A stretch of DNA of 53,085 nucleotides from CAZEXD01 sp964516865 (GCA_964516865.1 CAZEXD010000001.1:1-53085), one strand, 5' to 3'. Numbered from the stretch's first letter, positions 42,647 to 50,608 are shown. Program-made: numbers and translations. The notes: generated by a model not told the origin, from the sequence alone.

Positions 42647-43769
42647 AATTCCTCTTGCAAAGATAGACATTACGGAAAAAGAAAAAAAAGCGGTAGAAAA
42701 AGTTTTAAATAACTCATATTTAAGTTTGGGAAAAAAATATCTTGAATTTGAAAAAATAATGGCGAGGTTTTCCAGCGTAAAATATGCCATAGCGGTAAAC
42801 AGCGGAACGAGCGGTTTGCATTTAATTATCAGGGCGCTGGGAATAGGAGAGGGAGATGAAGTAATAACAACGCCATTTTCTTTTATTGCTTCTTCAAATT
42901 GTATTTTGTATGAAAAAGCAAAGCCGGTTTTTGTGGATATCGATGAGAAAACTTTTAATATCAATGTTTCGAAAATTGAAGAGAAAATAACCAAAAAAAC
43001 AAAAGCGATTTTAGCGGTTGATGTTTTTTCTCAACCCGCTGATTGGAACGAATTAGAAAAAATAGCAAAAAAATATAATCTTTTATTGATTGAAGATTCT
43101 GCCGAAGCTTTGGGGTCTGAGTATAAAGGAAAAAAGTGCGGCAGTTTCGGAGACGCTGCTATTTTTGCTTTTTATCCTAATAAACAAATTACCACCGGCG
43201 AGGGGGGAATGATTTTGACTAATAATAGAAAAATATATAATTTATGCAGGAGTATGGCAAATCAGGGAAGAAGAATAAAAAACGGCAAATGGTTGGAACA
43301 TATAATGTTGGGCTATAATTACCGTTTGGATGAAATGAGTTGTGCCTTAGGCATAGCTCAAATGGAAAGGATACAAGAAATTTTAGAAAAAAGAAAAAAG
43401 GTAGCTGATTTATATAACAAAAAACTAAAGTCAGTAAAAGGGTTAGAAACTCTATATATAAAACCGGGCAATAAAATAAGTTGGTTTGTTTATGTGGTAA
43501 AGTTATCTGAGACTTTAATCGGTAAGAGAGATGAAATTATTAAAAGAATGGCAAAAAGAGGAATACAATGCGGCAATTACTTTCAATCAATCCACCTACA
43601 ATCTTTTTATAGAAAAGAATTTTCATATAAGATAGGCGATTTTCCAGTCGCGGAAAACCTAAGTAAAAGAACATTGGCTCTGCCGTTTTTCAATAATCTA
43701 ACTGAAAAAGAAATAGATTTTGTAGTTAGGAGTTTAAAAGAGATTATAAAAAATTATACCCAAGAGTAG
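42639..43769 (+). CDS. DegT/DnrJ/EryC1/StrS aminotransferase (sugar aminotransferase 3, PglE-like)
   Basis: 376 residues. IPLAKIDITEKEKKAVEKVL, AVNSGTSGLHLIIRALGIG, IEDSAEALGSEYKG, the PLP lysine in FYPNKQITTGEGG, and NYRLDEMSCALGIAQM. Placed between an acyltransferase and a PglF-like 4,6-dehydratase, it would aminate UDP-4-keto-6-deoxy-GlcNAc at C4. This is the enzyme order expected for UDP-bacillosamine synthesis, with substrate assignment by context only. Confidence 0.85.
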   Translation: MYKIPLAKIDITEKEKKAVEKVLNNSYLSLGKKYLEFEKIMARFSSVKYAIAVNSGTSGLHLIIRALGIGEGDEVITTPFSFIASSNCILYEKAKPVFVDIDEKTFNINVSKIEEKITKKTKAILAVDVFSQPADWNELEKIAKKYNLLLIEDSAEALGSEYKGKKCGSFGDAAIFAFYPNKQITTGEGGMILTNNRKIYNLCRSMANQGRRIKNGKWLEHIMLGYNYRLDEMSCALGIAQMERIQEILEKRKKVADLYNKKLKSVKGLETLYIKPGNKISWFVYVVKLSETLIGKRDEIIKRMAKRGIQCGNYFQSIHLQSFYRKEFSYKIGDFPVAENLSKRTLALPFFNNLTEKEIDFVVRSLKEIIKNYTQE

Positions 43770-43813
43770 AATTCTAATTCGCTAAAGTTTTTTTATCTTG
43801 AATTAAATAAAAA

Positions 43814-45664
43814 ATGATTAATATTTTCAAGAAAACAGCCAGAACCAGATTTTTGTTTTTTGTCATTTCTGATATGGTTTTGATTATTTCTGCCGTGCTA
43901 TTATCCTTTCTCATAAGGTTTGATTGGAATGTTCCGGCAAATTACTCCCCTTTTATTTTAAAGACAGCGGCGCTTGCTATTATTTTCATAATTCCGATAT
44001 TTTATTTTTCGAAACTTTATTCTTTTTCTTGGTCTTATGTCAGCACCAACGAATTGATTTCTTTATTTAAAGCAATTACTCTTTCTTTTTTCTTTTTAGG
44101 TATTACCATTTATATCTCCAAAGATTTTCCTTTTTTCACCAATTTCCCGCGTTCCACTCTTTTTATAAGTTATTTTTTAGTTTTTATTTTTTGCGGCGCA
44201 ATTCGTTTTGCTAAAAGAATTTGGTTACAGATATTTGGGTTAGGATTAATAAAAGAAAAAGAAAAAACTTTAATCGCCGGCGCCGGTGATGCTGGCGAAC
44301 AAATTTTAAGAAGTATTTTAATGTCAAAAAAAAGTCCTTACTTGCCTGTTGGTTTTGTTGACGATAATCCGATAAAACAAAAGACAATAATTCATGGTAT
44401 TAAGGTTTTGGGAAAAACCAATGATATTCCCAAAATAGTGAAAAATTATCAAGTAAAACAGCTTATTATTGCTTTTCCTTCAGCTGGCGTTTCAATAATT
44501 AGAAAAACGGTTGAATTAGGAAGAAAAGCAGGGTTGAAAAAAATTAAAATTATTCCGCCAATAACTGAAATTATAAATAGTGGTATTTCTTTAAAAAATC
44601 TTAAAGAAATTGAAGTAGAAGATTTATTAGGGAGAGAGCCGGTTGATTTAGAGTTAAAGGAAATTGAAAAATTTATTAAAGACAAAATTATTTTGGTTAC
44701 CGGCGCCGCCGGTTCAATTGGTTCTGAGTTGTCAAAACAAATTGCAAGGTTTAAACCATCTTTACTTTTGTTATTAGACCAAGATGAGACGGGAATTTTT
44801 AATATTTCTGAGGAATTAGAAGATAATTTTCCATCTTTAAAAATCCAAGCGTTAGTGGCGAATATTAGAGACGAACAAAAAATAAAAGCAATATTTAAAG
44901 AGTTTAAACCAAATGTTGTTTTTCATGCCGCTGCTTACAAACATGTTCCTTTGATGGAAAAACATCCCGATGAGGCAGTAAAAAACAATATTTTTGGGAC
45001 GAAAATATTGGCAGAGATTAACCTTGATTATGGAGTAGAAAAATTTATTAATATCTCTACTGATAAGGCAGTAAATCCAACCTCTGTGATGGGGGCAACA
45101 AAAAGAGTCGCGGAAATGATTTGTCAGGCGCTTAATCAAAACGCTAAAACTAAATTTATTTCCGTTAGATTTGGTAATGTTTTGGACAGCCGGGGAAGTG
45201 TAATTCCAATTTTTCGAGAACAAATAAAAAAGGGAGGACCGGTTGAGGTAACTCATTCCGAAATGAAGAGATATTTTATGCTAATATCCGAAGCTTGTCT
45301 TTTGGTTATGCAAGCTGGAGCCATTGGTAGGGGCGGAGAGGTTTTTATTTTGGATATGGGAGAGCCAATTAAAATTTTGGATTTGGCAAAAGAAATGATA
45401 AAATTGTCAGGTTTTGAACCGGATAAAGACATACCAATAGTGTTTACCGGAATAAGGCCCGGCGAGAAGTTATTCGAGGATATTTTAATAGCGGAAGAGG
45501 GCGCCGTCGCTACTAAAAATGAAAAAATATTTACTGCTAAACTTAATGATATAAATCAGGAAAATTTGAACAAACAAATAAAAGAACTGGAAAGATCGCT
45601 TTCGGCCGGGAAAAAAGAAATTGTGGAACATCTTAAAAAAATAGTACCTCTTTACAGGCCATAA
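43814..45664 (+). CDS. Membrane-bound UDP-GlcNAc 4,6-dehydratase (PglF/CapD/WbpM-like)
   Basis: 616 residues. Four N-terminal transmembrane helices (about 12-135) and a CoA-binding-like Rossmann domain (TLIAGAGDAGEQILRSIL) precede the SDR catalytic domain: ILVTGAAGSIGSELSKQIA, VFHAAAYKHVPLMEKHPDEA, NISTDKAVNPTSVMGATKR, SVRFGNVLDSRGSVIPIF and GEPIKILDLAKEMIKLSG. The catalytic Met-Gly-Ala-Thr-Lys replaces the usual Tyr-x3-Lys, as in this family. It makes UDP-4-keto-6-deoxy-GlcNAc. It is the last gene of the glycan locus. Confidence 0.9.
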   Translation: MINIFKKTARTRFLFFVISDMVLIISAVLLSFLIRFDWNVPANYSPFILKTAALAIIFIIPIFYFSKLYSFSWSYVSTNELISLFKAITLSFFFLGITIYISKDFPFFTNFPRSTLFISYFLVFIFCGAIRFAKRIWLQIFGLGLIKEKEKTLIAGAGDAGEQILRSILMSKKSPYLPVGFVDDNPIKQKTIIHGIKVLGKTNDIPKIVKNYQVKQLIIAFPSAGVSIIRKTVELGRKAGLKKIKIIPPITEIINSGISLKNLKEIEVEDLLGREPVDLELKEIEKFIKDKIILVTGAAGSIGSELSKQIARFKPSLLLLLDQDETGIFNISEELEDNFPSLKIQALVANIRDEQKIKAIFKEFKPNVVFHAAAYKHVPLMEKHPDEAVKNNIFGTKILAEINLDYGVEKFINISTDKAVNPTSVMGATKRVAEMICQALNQNAKTKFISVRFGNVLDSRGSVIPIFREQIKKGGPVEVTHSEMKRYFMLISEACLLVMQAGAIGRGGEVFILDMGEPIKILDLAKEMIKLSGFEPDKDIPIVFTGIRPGEKLFEDILIAEEGAVATKNEKIFTAKLNDINQENLNKQIKELERSLSAGKKEIVEHLKKIVPLYRP

Positions 45665-45670
45665 AAATTT

Positions 45671-45698
45671 TTGTAAAAAGATATTTTTGTGTTAAAAT
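45671..45698 (+). promoter_or_regulatory. Promoter of the metalloprotease gene
   Basis: TTGTAA (45671-45676), 16-nt spacer, TAAAAT (45693-45698). The ATG follows at 45723. The -35 is a modest match. Confidence 0.4.
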
Positions 45699-45722
45699 TA
45701 AAATGCGATAATTTTAATTTTT

Positions 45723-47354
45723 ATGAAGCATCTGCTTAAAAATAAAAAAATCATATTTTTCGGTCTCTTTGCTTTATCGTTTTTTTTTGTTACTCCCGCC
45801 GAGGCAGTCAATCTTAATGATTCGATAGTTTTTAATGTTGATTCGTCATACGACGCAACCGCCAGGTTCAATTTAGAAGCTACTTTAATTAAAACTACTT
45901 CAAAACTTTATTTTTATATTGAAAAAAGCTGGTGGGATTCTCAGATTTATGCCAAGCAAAACGAGATTCTTAATAATTTAGAGATTTTATCTCAGGAATT
46001 TGAAAACAAGATTTATCCTGTTTTAACCTCTGTCTTTGGTTCTGAGTGGAATCCTGGCATCGATTCCGATAGCAAAATTACTATTTTATTCCATTTAATG
46101 AAAGGGGAAGCCGGCGGATATTTCAGAACAAATGATGAATACCTAAAACTACAAGTACCAGATTCCAACGAACGGGAAATGGTTTATTTGCCCATTAACC
46201 AATTAGATAATAGTTATAAACTAAAAGTTATTTTGGCTCACGAACTTGTTCATTTAATAACCTTCAACCAAAAAGATAAAATGTTTGGTCTTAGCGAGGA
46301 AACGTGGTTAAATGAAGCACGAGCCGAATATTCAGCCACCATCTTGGGCTATAACGATAATTATACAGGAAGTGTTCTTCGAGAAAGAATGAGAGATTTT
46401 TTAGAAAACCCCTCCGATTCATTAACAGAGTGGCGCGAAAATAAATATGATTATGCGGTGATAAATGCCTTTACCCATTATGTGGTTGATCATTATGGCG
46501 TTCAAATCTTAATTGATTCTTTAAAGACAAAATCAGTCGGCATACCAAGCATTAATGAAGCACTGAAAAAAAACGGAATTAAAAAAGATTTCTCTCAAAT
46601 ATTTACTGATTGGACAGTGGCTGTGGTAGTGAATAATTGTTCTTTTGGTAATGAATACTGTTATTTAAATCCCGATCTAAGCAGTGTGCGCATTGTTCCC
46701 AATTTAAACTTTTTGCCTTTTGGCGGCCAGAGTTCTTTGTTTGTGGCAAATATCACCAAAAACTGGGCGGGAAATTGGCAGAAAATTTTTGGAGGAAGCG
46801 GCAATCTTAAATTAGAATTTAGTAGTTTAAAAGGACTTAACTTTAAAGTGCCATATTTAATCCAAACCAAAAGCGGCGAAACCTCTTTAAATTTTTTATC
46901 ACTTGATGAAAACCAAAAGGGCGAAATTTCACTTAGTGATTTTGGGGCGCAAAATATGACATTAATCATTATTCCCTCTTTACAAACAAAATTATCAGGT
47001 TTTGACGGAAATGAGTTAACTTATCCTTATTCTTTTACTATTTCTGTTTCAGGCCAACAAAGGGGAAACCCCTTAATTCCTGTCGGATTTGCTTTTAATA
47101 AAAATCTTTATTACGGAATAAAGAGCGAAGATGTTATTTATTTAAAAATTATTTTGGCTGCCGAGGAATGCGTTTCCAACTTGGCAAACACCAATTATTT
47201 CGGCCCTGCAACCTTGAGGGGAGTAAAATGCTTCCAAAATAAATATAAATCTGAGATTTCGGCGGCCGCTGGTTATGCTATTAGGAGTACTGGTTTTGTG
47301 GGCATTGGGACAAGAATGAAGCTAAATAGTCTATTGGGCTTGACAGGGGAATAA
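45723..47354 (+). CDS. Exported HExxH metalloprotease with C-terminal peptidoglycan-binding domain
   Basis: 543 residues. The signal peptide covers about 1-27 (ending PAEA). The zinc site H173ELVH177 is followed by the third-ligand region WLNEARAEYS with E198, the gluzincin arrangement. The catalytic part spans about 60-310. A beta-rich region (about 320-460) leads to a peptidoglycan-binding-like domain (about 460-540; NYFGPATLRGVKCFQNKYK, STGFVGIGTRMKLN) almost identical in pattern to that of the S-layer-like protein at 6028. It is probably wall-anchored and acts outside the cell. The substrate is unknown. It has its own promoter and terminator. Confidence 0.8.
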   Translation: MKHLLKNKKIIFFGLFALSFFFVTPAEAVNLNDSIVFNVDSSYDATARFNLEATLIKTTSKLYFYIEKSWWDSQIYAKQNEILNNLEILSQEFENKIYPVLTSVFGSEWNPGIDSDSKITILFHLMKGEAGGYFRTNDEYLKLQVPDSNEREMVYLPINQLDNSYKLKVILAHELVHLITFNQKDKMFGLSEETWLNEARAEYSATILGYNDNYTGSVLRERMRDFLENPSDSLTEWRENKYDYAVINAFTHYVVDHYGVQILIDSLKTKSVGIPSINEALKKNGIKKDFSQIFTDWTVAVVVNNCSFGNEYCYLNPDLSSVRIVPNLNFLPFGGQSSLFVANITKNWAGNWQKIFGGSGNLKLEFSSLKGLNFKVPYLIQTKSGETSLNFLSLDENQKGEISLSDFGAQNMTLIIIPSLQTKLSGFDGNELTYPYSFTISVSGQQRGNPLIPVGFAFNKNLYYGIKSEDVIYLKIILAAEECVSNLANTNYFGPATLRGVKCFQNKYKSEISAAAGYAIRSTGFVGIGTRMKLNSLLGLTGE

Positions 47355-47384
47355 TAATTTGCTAATATTAAACTGTGAGTGCGA

Positions 47385-47400
47385 TTCGCCTTCGGGCGAA
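47385..47400 (+). other. UUCG tetraloop hairpin
   Basis: TTCGCC (47385-47390), loop TTCG, GGCGAA (47395-47400). A very stable small hairpin in the 3' untranslated region of the protease gene, just ahead of the terminator; it may protect the transcript end. Confidence 0.5.
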
Positions 47401-47415
47401 AACTCTACAAAGTGG

Positions 47416-47457
47416 ACAACAGACCTTACTTAAGCAAGGTCTGTTGTTTTTTTATTT
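47416..47457 (+). terminator. Strong intrinsic terminator
   Basis: A perfect 12-bp stem, ACAACAGACCTT (47416-47427) with AAGGTCTGTTGT (47436-47447), 8-nt loop, then a long T-run. It ends the protease transcript. Confidence 0.9.
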
Positions 47458-47514
47458 TATTTTTATTTTGTATTATATTTATATTTTGTATTTATTTATT
47501 TTTTATTCATTATT

Positions 47515-47554
47515 ATCGTATTAATTTGCCATGGCAGAATTATCACGATATAAT
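47515..47554 (+). promoter_or_regulatory. Palindromic operator overlapping the promoter of the PaaX-like gene
   Basis: The palindrome has arms ATCGTATTA (47515-47523) and TATCACGAT (47541-47549) around GCCATGGC (47528-47535). Embedded in it is a near-consensus promoter: TTGCCA (47526-47531), 17-nt spacer, TATAAT (47549-47554). A protein bound to the palindrome would block the promoter. The same palindrome recurs at 48222-48257. Confidence 0.65.
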
Positions 47555-47617
47555 AAAGTTAGAGTTTTATTTATTATTTTGTTTTTAAATTTAAAAACTA
47601 TATGATTAAAAAATTAT

Positions 47618-48193
47618 ATGACTAAATATAAATTCTATTTTCGGAAACCAAAATCAGAAATTGTAAAAGATATTCTTCTTTGGTTATTTATGGGTGGCGC
47701 TATTTATATTGCTGCTACTTCTCCTTATTTTGCCTTTAATTTATGGAAAAATTTTAGAAAGTGGTCGAAAGGTAAAAAGAAAAGAGTTTATGATACATTT
47801 TACAGGTTGCAAAAAGAGGGATGTATTGAAACTACAGAGAAAAACCATCAAATTTATATTAAACTTACCCAAAAAGGACGAGAAAAAGCAGGCTGGTTGC
47901 AAATTGATAATTTAGAAATTAAAAAACCAAAAAAATGGGATAAAAAGTGGAGGATTGTTATTTTTGATATTTCTCAACTCAAAAAGGTTTATAGAGAGGC
48001 CTTTAGAGGAAAATTAAAAGAATTAGGATTTTATCCACTTCAAAAAAGCGTTTGGATTACTCCTTTTGAATGTTGTAATGAAATTAAATTATTAAAAGAA
48101 TTTTTTGGTTTGACAGAAAAAGAAGTAAGATTAATTGAAGCAATAAATATAGGTGAAGACGATTATTTAAAGAAAGTTTTTAAATTAATATAA
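47618..48193 (+). CDS. PaaX-like / Cas2-like winged-helix protein
   Basis: 191 residues. A hydrophobic stretch near the start (ILLWLFMGGAIYIAA, about 18-35) is followed by a winged HTH (about 45-92; KRVYDTFYRLQKEGCIETT). A Cas2-like ferredoxin domain covers about 103-175 (KWRIVIFDISQLKK, then LKELGFYPLQKSVWITPFEC). This is the layout of PaaX-type repressors, and such solitary genes are often labelled Cas2. No CRISPR array or cas1 is present, so a regulatory role is more likely. Its promoter overlaps a palindrome, and a second copy of that palindrome lies just after the gene, ahead of the small RNA and murB. Confidence 0.75.
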   Translation: MTKYKFYFRKPKSEIVKDILLWLFMGGAIYIAATSPYFAFNLWKNFRKWSKGKKKRVYDTFYRLQKEGCIETTEKNHQIYIKLTQKGREKAGWLQIDNLEIKKPKKWDKKWRIVIFDISQLKKVYREAFRGKLKELGFYPLQKSVWITPFECCNEIKLLKEFFGLTEKEVRLIEAINIGEDDYLKKVFKLI

Positions 48194-48221
48194 ATGGGAT
48201 AAAGATGTTTTTTTGTTATTC

Positions 48222-48257
48222 ATCGTGTTAACAAAGCCATGGCATTACTAACACGAT
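48222..48257 (+). promoter_or_regulatory. Second copy of the ATCGTGTTA/GCCATGGC palindrome
   Basis: Perfectly centred: ATCGTGTTA (48222-48230), 5 nt, GCCATGGC (48236-48243), 5 nt, TAACACGAT (48249-48257). Same arms and core as the element at 47515. It lies in the 314-nt gap between the PaaX-like gene and murB. Confidence 0.65.
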
Positions 48258-48329
48258 AATTTTAAATAATTAAAATTTTAGACATTGCATTGTAATTACA
48301 TTATTATTTGTAATTTATTTTTGTTCTTC

Positions 48330-48358
48330 TTGATTGTATATCTTAATTTATTTATAAT
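48330..48358 (+). promoter_or_regulatory. Promoter of the candidate small RNA
   Basis: TTGATT (48330-48335), 17-nt spacer, perfect TATAAT (48353-48358). The predicted start of transcription (about 48365) coincides with the first base pairs of the downstream stem. Confidence 0.55.
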
Positions 48359-48363
48359 GAAAT

Positions 48364-48452
48364 TGGCTGGGGGACAGCACTCACAAAACACTTTGAATTG
48401 GAGTTTAACTCCCCAGCCACTTAAAATCACCTCAGAGGTGATTTTAATTTTT
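48364..48452 (+). ncRNA. Candidate structured small RNA or leader upstream of murB
   Basis: Right after a good promoter, TGGCTGGGG (48364-48372) pairs with CCCCAGCCA (48411-48419). Inside, ACTC (48379-48382) can pair with GAGT (48401-48404), and CAAA (48384-48387) with TTTG (48392-48395). An intrinsic terminator follows at once: AAAATCACCT (48423-48432), loop CAG, AGGTGATTTT (48436-48445), then T-rich DNA. The result is a compact unit of about 85 nt. It matches no RNA family I know. It could be a free small RNA or a murB attenuator; murB appears to have its own promoter. Confidence 0.5.
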
Positions 48453-48468
48453 CTTTTAGTTGTTAGAA

Positions 48469-48497
48469 TTGATTATTTTGTTTATACTTTATATATT
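48469..48497 (+). promoter_or_regulatory. Promoter of murB
   Basis: TTGATT (48469-48474), 17-nt spacer, TATATT (48492-48497). The ATG at 48508 lies 10 nt beyond the -10, so the leader would be only a few nucleotides. Confidence 0.45.
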
Positions 48498-48507
48498 AAG
48501 AAAAAAA

Positions 48508-49458
48508 ATGAAATTTAGAAAAATTTTTTTAGGCGTTAAAAATAATGTTTTGTTAGGTCGCTATACTACTTTTAAAATTGGAGGACCGGCAAAATATTTT
48601 TTTATAGCTAAAAGCAAAGAAGATTTAATTAAAGCCATTAAAACGGCAAAAAAGTTTAATTTACCATTTTATATTTTAGGTGGAGGAAGCAATTTATTAG
48701 TGTCAGATAGAGGATATAAGGGAATAGTAATCAAATATCAAGCATCAAACATCAAATATCAAAAAGAAGGAGAAATTTTTGCGCAAGCAGGAACACCATT
48801 ACAAAAAATTGTTAGTTTAACACAAGAAAAATCATTAACCAATCTGGAGTGGGCAGTAGGAATTCCTGGAACCATCGGCGGCGCTATTTACGGAAATGCG
48901 GGAGCGTTCGGTTCGTTTATCGCCGATAACATTAAAAAGGTGGAAGTTTTAGATACAAAAAATATGAAAATTAAAAATTTTTCAAAAGAACAATGCAGAT
49001 TTAAAAATAAAGAAAGTATTTTCAAAAAAAATAAAAGCCTCGTTATTTTATCGGTTCTCTTAAAACTAAAGAGGGGAAGAAGAGAAAAAATTAAAGAGAA
49101 AATAAAAAACTTTTTAACATATAAAGAGATGAATCAACCCTTAAATTTTCCTTCAGCCGGCTGTGTGTTTAAAAATTACCAAAAACAGGTTAAAAACAAA
49201 AAATTAGTAAAAGAATTTCCGGAATTAGAAGAATTTAATAAAAGGGGATTAATACCGGCATCTTATTTAATTGACAAAAGCGGGTTAAAAGGGAAGAAGG
49301 TCGGGGGCGCTAAAATTTCTGAAAAACACGCTAATTTTATTATAAACACGAATGGCGCTAAGGCAAAAGATGTAATAAAATTAATGAAATTAGTAAAAGA
49401 AAAAGTAAAAAATAAATTTGGCATTAAATTAGAAGAAGAAATCCAATACCTTAAATAA
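48508..49458 (+). CDS. murB: UDP-N-acetylenolpyruvoylglucosamine reductase
   Basis: 316 residues. The NADPH-dependent FAD enzyme of peptidoglycan precursor synthesis. FAD-domain motifs: YTTFKIGGPAKYF, ILGGGSNLLVSDRGYKGIVI and WAVGIPGTIGGAIYGNAGAF. The catalytic Ser region is FPSAGCVFKN, and the C-terminal Glu lies in EEEIQYL. The start ATG 48508 is chosen because the family begins shortly before the YTTFKIGGP motif; an upstream in-frame ATG at 48460 would overlap the terminator region and the promoter. Confidence 0.92.
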   Translation: MKFRKIFLGVKNNVLLGRYTTFKIGGPAKYFFIAKSKEDLIKAIKTAKKFNLPFYILGGGSNLLVSDRGYKGIVIKYQASNIKYQKEGEIFAQAGTPLQKIVSLTQEKSLTNLEWAVGIPGTIGGAIYGNAGAFGSFIADNIKKVEVLDTKNMKIKNFSKEQCRFKNKESIFKKNKSLVILSVLLKLKRGRREKIKEKIKNFLTYKEMNQPLNFPSAGCVFKNYQKQVKNKKLVKEFPELEEFNKRGLIPASYLIDKSGLKGKKVGGAKISEKHANFIINTNGAKAKDVIKLMKLVKEKVKNKFGIKLEEEIQYLK

Positions 49459-49486
49459 ATTTTTTAATTTAATTTTCAATATAATT

Positions 49487-49870
49487 ATGGAAATTATTAT
49501 TAAAACAAGAAATATAAAACCAACTGAATCATTAAATGATTTTATTGAAGAAAAAATTGGAGGACTTAAGAAATTTATAAATATTTTTCAAAAACCGCAA
49601 ATAGAAAAAAAGCCGTTGGGTCAATTTTTTGTGGAAATAGAAAAAGAAACAAAACATCATCAGACTGGTCCATATTTTAGAGCCGAAGTGCAAGTTCATT
49701 TGCCCGGCAAGACTTTAAGAGCCGAGGCGAGAAGCAGTGATTTAAAAATGTCAATTGCTAAAATAAAAGATGAAATGCAACAAGAAATAAAAAAATACAA
49801 ATTAAAAAAAATTGATTTAGAAAGAAAAAAAGCAAGAAACATTAAAAAGGCGCTGCGCCTAACTCTTTAG
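49487..49870 (+). CDS. hpf: Ribosome hibernation-promoting factor (HPF/YfiA, short form)
   Basis: 127 residues. It begins MEIIIKTRNIKPTESLNDFI, followed by the basic strand and helix pattern of the S30AE fold (HQTGPYFRAEVQVHLPGKTL, RAEARSSDLKMSIAKIKDEM). It binds the 30S subunit and stabilises inactive ribosomes in stress or stationary phase. The long-form dimerisation tail is absent; instead a Lys/Arg-rich C-terminus follows (KKIDLERKKARNIKKALR). It lies 28 nt after murB, probably co-transcribed. Confidence 0.85.
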   Translation: MEIIIKTRNIKPTESLNDFIEEKIGGLKKFINIFQKPQIEKKPLGQFFVEIEKETKHHQTGPYFRAEVQVHLPGKTLRAEARSSDLKMSIAKIKDEMQQEIKKYKLKKIDLERKKARNIKKALRLTL

Positions 49871-49959
49871 CCATTTTTAAAATAAGAAAGAATAACAACT
49901 TAATACATTTTATTGCTTAATAACTAATAACTAATAATTAATAATTAACACCTAATACT

Positions 49960-50502
49960 ATGTTACCAACAAAATTTTTTTTCACTAAAGGCGTAGGGGT
50001 CGCCAAAGAGAAATTAAGTTCTTTTGAACTAGCTTTAAGAAGCGCGGGGATTGAGAAATTTAATTTAGTTCCCGTTTCTAGTATTTTGCCACCCGGTTGC
50101 CAAAAAATTCCACGAGAAAAGGGTTTAACCTATTTAAAACCAGGAGAAATTGTTTTTTGCGTAATGGCAAGAAACGAAACCAACGAACCAAACAGATTAA
50201 TAGCAGCCTCAATTGGTTGCGCTATGCCAGCTGATAATGGTCAATATGGTTATCTTTCCGAACATCATTCTTTCGGCGAAACAGAAGAAAAAGTCAGCGA
50301 CTACACCGAAGATTTAGCGGCCACAATGCTGGCAACAACTTTGGGCATTGAATTTAATTCAGAAAGCGCCTGGGATGAGAAAGAAAAAGTTTTTAAAATG
50401 TCGGGGAAAATTGTTTACACCTCCAACATTACCCAAACCGCCGAAGGGAACAAAAATGGTTTATGGACAACGGTGGTGGCGGCGGCAATTTTCGTGCCTT
50501 GA
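49960..50502 (+). CDS. pdaD: Pyruvoyl-dependent arginine decarboxylase
   Basis: 180 residues. Decarboxylates arginine to agmatine, the first step of one polyamine route. The proenzyme self-cleaves between Ser40 and Ser41 in NLVPVSSILPPGCQ, producing the pyruvoyl group; the family pattern continues with GEIVFCVMARNETNEPNRLI, IGCAMPADNGQYGYLSEHH and NGLWTTVVAAAIFVP at the end. All expected segments are present at normal length. No other polyamine gene is nearby. It is followed by a strong terminator. Confidence 0.9.
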   Translation: MLPTKFFFTKGVGVAKEKLSSFELALRSAGIEKFNLVPVSSILPPGCQKIPREKGLTYLKPGEIVFCVMARNETNEPNRLIAASIGCAMPADNGQYGYLSEHHSFGETEEKVSDYTEDLAATMLATTLGIEFNSESAWDEKEKVFKMSGKIVYTSNITQTAEGNKNGLWTTVVAAAIFVP

Positions 50503-50576
50503 GTTGCTTGAAGGGGTACTTTGTAAGAACGCAAGAACTTTTTCGGTGCCCGTTTTCGCAGAAAAAGATGATTTCA

Positions 50577-50602
50577 AAAACCGCCCGATCGGGCGGTTTT
50601 AA
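50577..50602 (+). terminator. Intrinsic terminator after the arginine decarboxylase
   Basis: A perfect 10-bp stem, AAAACCGCCC (50577-50586) with GGGCGGTTTT (50591-50600), loop GATC. Its end is 7 nt before the left end of the insertion sequence. Confidence 0.85.
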
Positions 50603-50608
50603 TCAAAC

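Noticed and set aside
47379..47588. 69-codon open frame
   Set aside because: It spans a UUCG hairpin and a strong intrinsic terminator and encodes low-complexity Phe/Ile/Leu-rich sequence.
47618..48193. CRISPR-associated Cas2
   Set aside because: An HTH precedes the ferredoxin-like domain, and there is no CRISPR array or other cas gene in the window; PaaX-like regulator fits better.
48364..48419. Possible tRNA because of a closing stem TGGCTGGGG/CCCCAGCCA
   Set aside because: Only 56 nt long, with no anticodon arm, no TTC loop and no D-loop pattern; treated as a candidate small RNA instead.
48285..48518. 77-codon open frame ahead of murB
   Set aside because: It runs through the promoter, stem and terminator of the small-RNA unit and into murB, with no recognisable domain.
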